Of a stretch of 64,000 nt of DNA, positions 61,484-64,000 are shown in pieces. Source of the DNA: Flavobacteriaceae bacterium UBA3159 (lineage in GTDB: Bacteria > Bacteroidota > Bacteroidia > Flavobacteriales > Flavobacteriaceae). Under the pieces are notes generated by a model that worked only from the letters and a program-made list of their open reading frames with translations, was not told where the DNA came from and did no database searches. The first letter of the stretch is position 1, and the number at the start of each line of letters is the position of its first letter. Location: positions 29,313 to 93,312 of the forward strand of contig DEYL01000063.1 of the NCBI GenBank assembly GCA_002364535.1, read 5' to 3'. The position numbers were made by a program, and so were the translations under genes.

Positions 61484-64000
61484 ATGGCTTCTAAGGTTAG
61501 GATACAACGTTTTGTCGCTGAATTAGATATACCCTCAGAAGATTTGTTTGATTCCATAAGCCAAAAAGCAGCAAACTTTATCAATAGAAATATACCCAAC
61601 TTGATTGATCAAGTTATTCGGGATCTGGTGGATCCAAATGTTGATTACATCATTGACAGTATTGAGGTTGATTTGGGTAAAATTAATTTTGAAAATATTC
61701 CGGATCTCAATCAATCCTTTCAAAAAAAATTTAAATACATCGTTTCTATTAAACTGGCTAATGCGCAAGTAGATAAATCATTCAAATTTGAAAGAGGAAT
61801 ATTAGATTTTATCGAATATGGTAAGTTTCCTTGGTGGATGGATCAAACAGCTCCATGGAAAAGGCAGCTTCCTGAAAAACTTTCTAAAACTTTCCTTGAC
61901 AAAATCAGTTCATTGCTTTTGGTTTCAAAAGAGCATTTCTTTCGTTTAAAGAACCTGCTAGGTCAAGACGATTTAGACCAATTATTAAAACATCTTTTAA
62001 AAAAAGAACACCTTCTTTACTCCTTTAGCCTTCAACTATTGGAAAAATTAGTGCAAAAAACAAAACATAAGTGGGTCTCCCCTGATTTTGATAAAAAAAC
62101 TTTACAATACTTTCTTGTCTCAGAGTTTTCCAAGAAAAGGATCGATAAAAAGGAAATTCTTTATCAATTTTTAAATCGTTTCGCATCACAAACTCGACAA
62201 GAATTTTCGTCAATTCTTTCCCTTTCAGTATCCGAAAAAAAAGAAAGCAATTCTGCTTTAGATCAAATTTTGAAATCCATATCCCAAGAAAATCAAATCA
62301 ATCAAAGGCCACAAAACCTCAACCCATTGGATGCAATTTCTATCCTTATCACCTATTTTGAAAAAGGGTATGAGGAAATTCCTTCTGGTTATTCAGATTT
62401 TTCTCTCCTAAAGGGATTACTTCGTAAAGTACTCAATAAAAATAAAGATGATTTCATGTTCGCTTTGAAATCACTAAATCTCAAAGGGTCTCCCATTAAA
62501 ATCCAACGATTTCTTTTTTTACTTGACGAGTCTGAAAGTTATTTATCGGCCTTTTTTTCGTCTGATCAACATTTTCAGTGGATGTCGGAAGTTATCACAC
62601 TCATTGAATCCTCTCAAGTCATTAATCTTCTTGAGCGTCAGAGCACATTATTTGAAAACAAAAATCTCAATCATGCCCTCCTGAGATTAGTAGTCGAGCA
62701 AAATATTACAGATCTAAACCATCAAGTATTGATGGAAAAATTACTTCAGATCATCGCTTCGGATTATAACATGAATTATTCTGATCTGGTCAAAGAATTG
62801 TTTTTGAGTTTTAAATCAGGGTCCCAACAATCCAAATCATTTTCAGTCTTGGAGAACTTATATGTGCGTGAAGTCAGTCAAAAACTCATCTTCAAGCCAC
62901 AAGCTGAAGCTTTTGTAGAAATGAAGGACGCTGAACTTGCTAACCAACTCAGTTTTTTTCAACGTCAATCATTAGAGTATTTTAAGAAGCTATTCAGCCA
63001 TTCTTCTTTTGAAGCCTTGTATCAAAATACTTTTCATACTTCAAATGAACTATTAACCCATTTATTACAAGCCATTCAAAAAATACAGGGAGAGGATTTT
63101 ACCAATTTGAGTCTGACACTTTTGAGAGAAATGTCAACGCTCACAAAAACACCATTCTCAACATGGGTAGAGGGTGTCGTAAAATTTATCCATCATAAAA
63201 CATATTTAAATACATTCGATTATCAAATATTGGCCAAGTTTATACGTGAACAGTATGAAGATGACAATGAAATCAAAACCATATTTCGTTATGATCACCA
63301 AAAAAAGTTGAATCCTCAACAAGAGGAAATCATTACTTTTCTCCTAAAACTTTTTCCCCATTTTGAAATAAAAAAAGGGTTTAAGATTAAATTTTCAGAT
63401 GTTGAAGTCTTTGAGGTTTTCCTCGTTAATTTTTTTCAATCAGTATCCGAAACCAATCTGAGTCTCTTGTTTGAAAATGCTTTTTCTCAAATAACGATAC
63501 ATACGCAGATACCTTTCACGAATATTATAGCCTTGGTTTTAGAGGGCCTAAAAGGTCAGCGTCATAAAACCCCATTGGATCATTTAGTAATGATCAACTA
63601 TAAGACCGTTTCGGTTGATAATTTGGAGGAGGATCAGCAATTAATAGAGCGAGCTCAATTGTATTTGGATCAAAAAAGCATCCCTTTTTTACACTACAAA
63701 AGAATTCTTTTTCTTTTCGATCATTTAGAAGAGCTCCTTAATAAAAATTCATCTTATAAATCTGCTTTTAAAAAGCCCGAGAATTTATTTGATTTTCTTG
63801 CTCAAGGGTTTCCATCAACTTCAAGTTCCTATGCCATTAACCTAAAATTATTGGATCGGATAGCCAAAAAAATCAAACTACCTTTCGACCAATTGATCAC
63901 TACGGTTTTAAATTCCATCAAGACCAAAGTTGTTAAAACCTCGCTCGACTTTGAATTCTTAGCCAGCTTCGATACTGTTGATAATTTGGAGGAGGATCAG
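61484..64000 (+). CDS. CIS tape-measure protein, 3' end cut off
   Basis: An open frame of 839 codons to the window edge, starting ATG 61484 two nt after the previous stop. MASKVRIQRFVAELDIPSED, IDSIEVDLGKINFENIPDL, and RGILDFIEYGKFPWWM are typical of CIS_TMP/Afp14-like tape-measure proteins, which set tube length. The rest is long, helical and weakly repetitive. VDNLEEDQ occurs twice, 121 residues apart (codons 711 and 832), the second at the right edge. More repeats are expected beyond the window, as is the usual AAA ATPase gene. Confidence 0.88.
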   Translation, partial: MASKVRIQRFVAELDIPSEDLFDSISQKAANFINRNIPNLIDQVIRDLVDPNVDYIIDSIEVDLGKINFENIPDLNQSFQKKFKYIVSIKLANAQVDKSFKFERGILDFIEYGKFPWWMDQTAPWKRQLPEKLSKTFLDKISSLLLVSKEHFFRLKNLLGQDDLDQLLKHLLKKEHLLYSFSLQLLEKLVQKTKHKWVSPDFDKKTLQYFLVSEFSKKRIDKKEILYQFLNRFASQTRQEFSSILSLSVSEKKESNSALDQILKSISQENQINQRPQNLNPLDAISILITYFEKGYEEIPSGYSDFSLLKGLLRKVLNKNKDDFMFALKSLNLKGSPIKIQRFLFLLDESESYLSAFFSSDQHFQWMSEVITLIESSQVINLLERQSTLFENKNLNHALLRLVVEQNITDLNHQVLMEKLLQIIASDYNMNYSDLVKELFLSFKSGSQQSKSFSVLENLYVREVSQKLIFKPQAEAFVEMKDAELANQLSFFQRQSLEYFKKLFSHSSFEALYQNTFHTSNELLTHLLQAIQKIQGEDFTNLSLTLLREMSTLTKTPFSTWVEGVVKFIHHKTYLNTFDYQILAKFIREQYEDDNEIKTIFRYDHQKKLNPQQEEIITFLLKLFPHFEIKKGFKIKFSDVEVFEVFLVNFFQSVSETNLSLLFENAFSQITIHTQIPFTNIIALVLEGLKGQRHKTPLDHLVMINYKTVSVDNLEEDQQLIERAQLYLDQKSIPFLHYKRILFLFDHLEELLNKNSSYKSAFKKPENLFDFLAQGFPSTSSSYAINLKLLDRIAKKIKLPFDQLITTVLNSIKTKVVKTSLDFEFLASFDTVDNLEEDQ

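Noticed and set aside
48447..64000. Prophage tail region
   Set aside because: The order and extra proteins (DUF4255 cap, DUF5908, LysM adaptor, CIS tape measure) match CIS loci, and no capsid, terminase, integrase or lysis genes are seen in the window.
1..64000. CRISPR arrays, tRNA or rRNA genes
   Set aside because: No regularly spaced identical repeats with spacers, no cloverleaf with CCA-type end and no conserved rRNA segments were found on either strand.

Overview
The window is chromosomal DNA from a marine-type member of the Bacteroidota, most likely class Flavobacteriia. Supporting signs are low GC, many Bacteroidota-style lipoprotein signal peptides (short hydrophobic stretch then Cys followed by Ser/Asn/Lys), promoters of the form TTG-N19-TAnnTTTG, almost no Shine-Dalgarno sequences, frequent TTG starts, and the conserved flavobacterial block pdxA-yceD-rpmF-fabH-accB-accC opposite ribE. 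No rRNA or tRNA gene was seen.

Layout. (1) 1-14.1 kb is core housekeeping: rsmI (cut by the left edge), tdk-alr, asd, a broken XRE-type regulator, the fatty-acid block, pdxA, ribE, a CPA1 antiporter, a compact candidate small RNA or 20-codon gene with an extremely strong Shine-Dalgarno and a textbook terminator, and two envelope glycosyltransferases. (2) 14.2-21.4 kb holds a TonB-dependent outer-membrane protein, two sulfatases, a NIPSNAP protein, a CDGSH protein and a pterin dehydratase. Together with the GH29 fucosidase at 30.7 kb this suggests use of sulfated, fucose-containing polysaccharides. (3) 21.4-38.2 kb is accessory and partly decaying. It has at least four pseudogenes (DUF5916, YdcF, DUF2147, an unknown remnant), single small genes each followed by a copy of one repeated intergenic element (seven copies), a MITE-like inverted-repeat element, and a series of lipoproteins with InlB-like repeats, a zincin motif or glycoside hydrolase folds.

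(4) 38.3-64 kb is the most interesting part: a contractile injection system (CIS) of the extracellular CIS/Afp/AlgoCIS kind. A DUF4255 cap-type protein, an unknown CIS protein, one sheath, two tube proteins, DUF5908, a LysM-containing tube/spike adaptor, a VgrG-like spike, a gp25-like protein, two large baseplate proteins, a small fibre/adhesin-like protein and a tape-measure protein follow in one direction; the last runs off the right edge. Immediately upstream, in the same direction and translationally coupled, are five unusual genes: a degenerate PLD-like/Ig-like protein, a four-helix DUF4407 membrane protein with a Cys cluster, a lipoprotein, a membrane-anchored GH18-like protein, and a two-helix membrane protein. 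A divergent 1043-residue nSTAND/transmembrane/coiled-coil/beta-propeller protein faces them across 73 bp. I infer that these six genes sense a trigger and dock, release or let out the injection machine. This envelope/NTPase module is the best candidate for a poorly described system in the window.

Functions come from reading motifs by eye; no database search was run.
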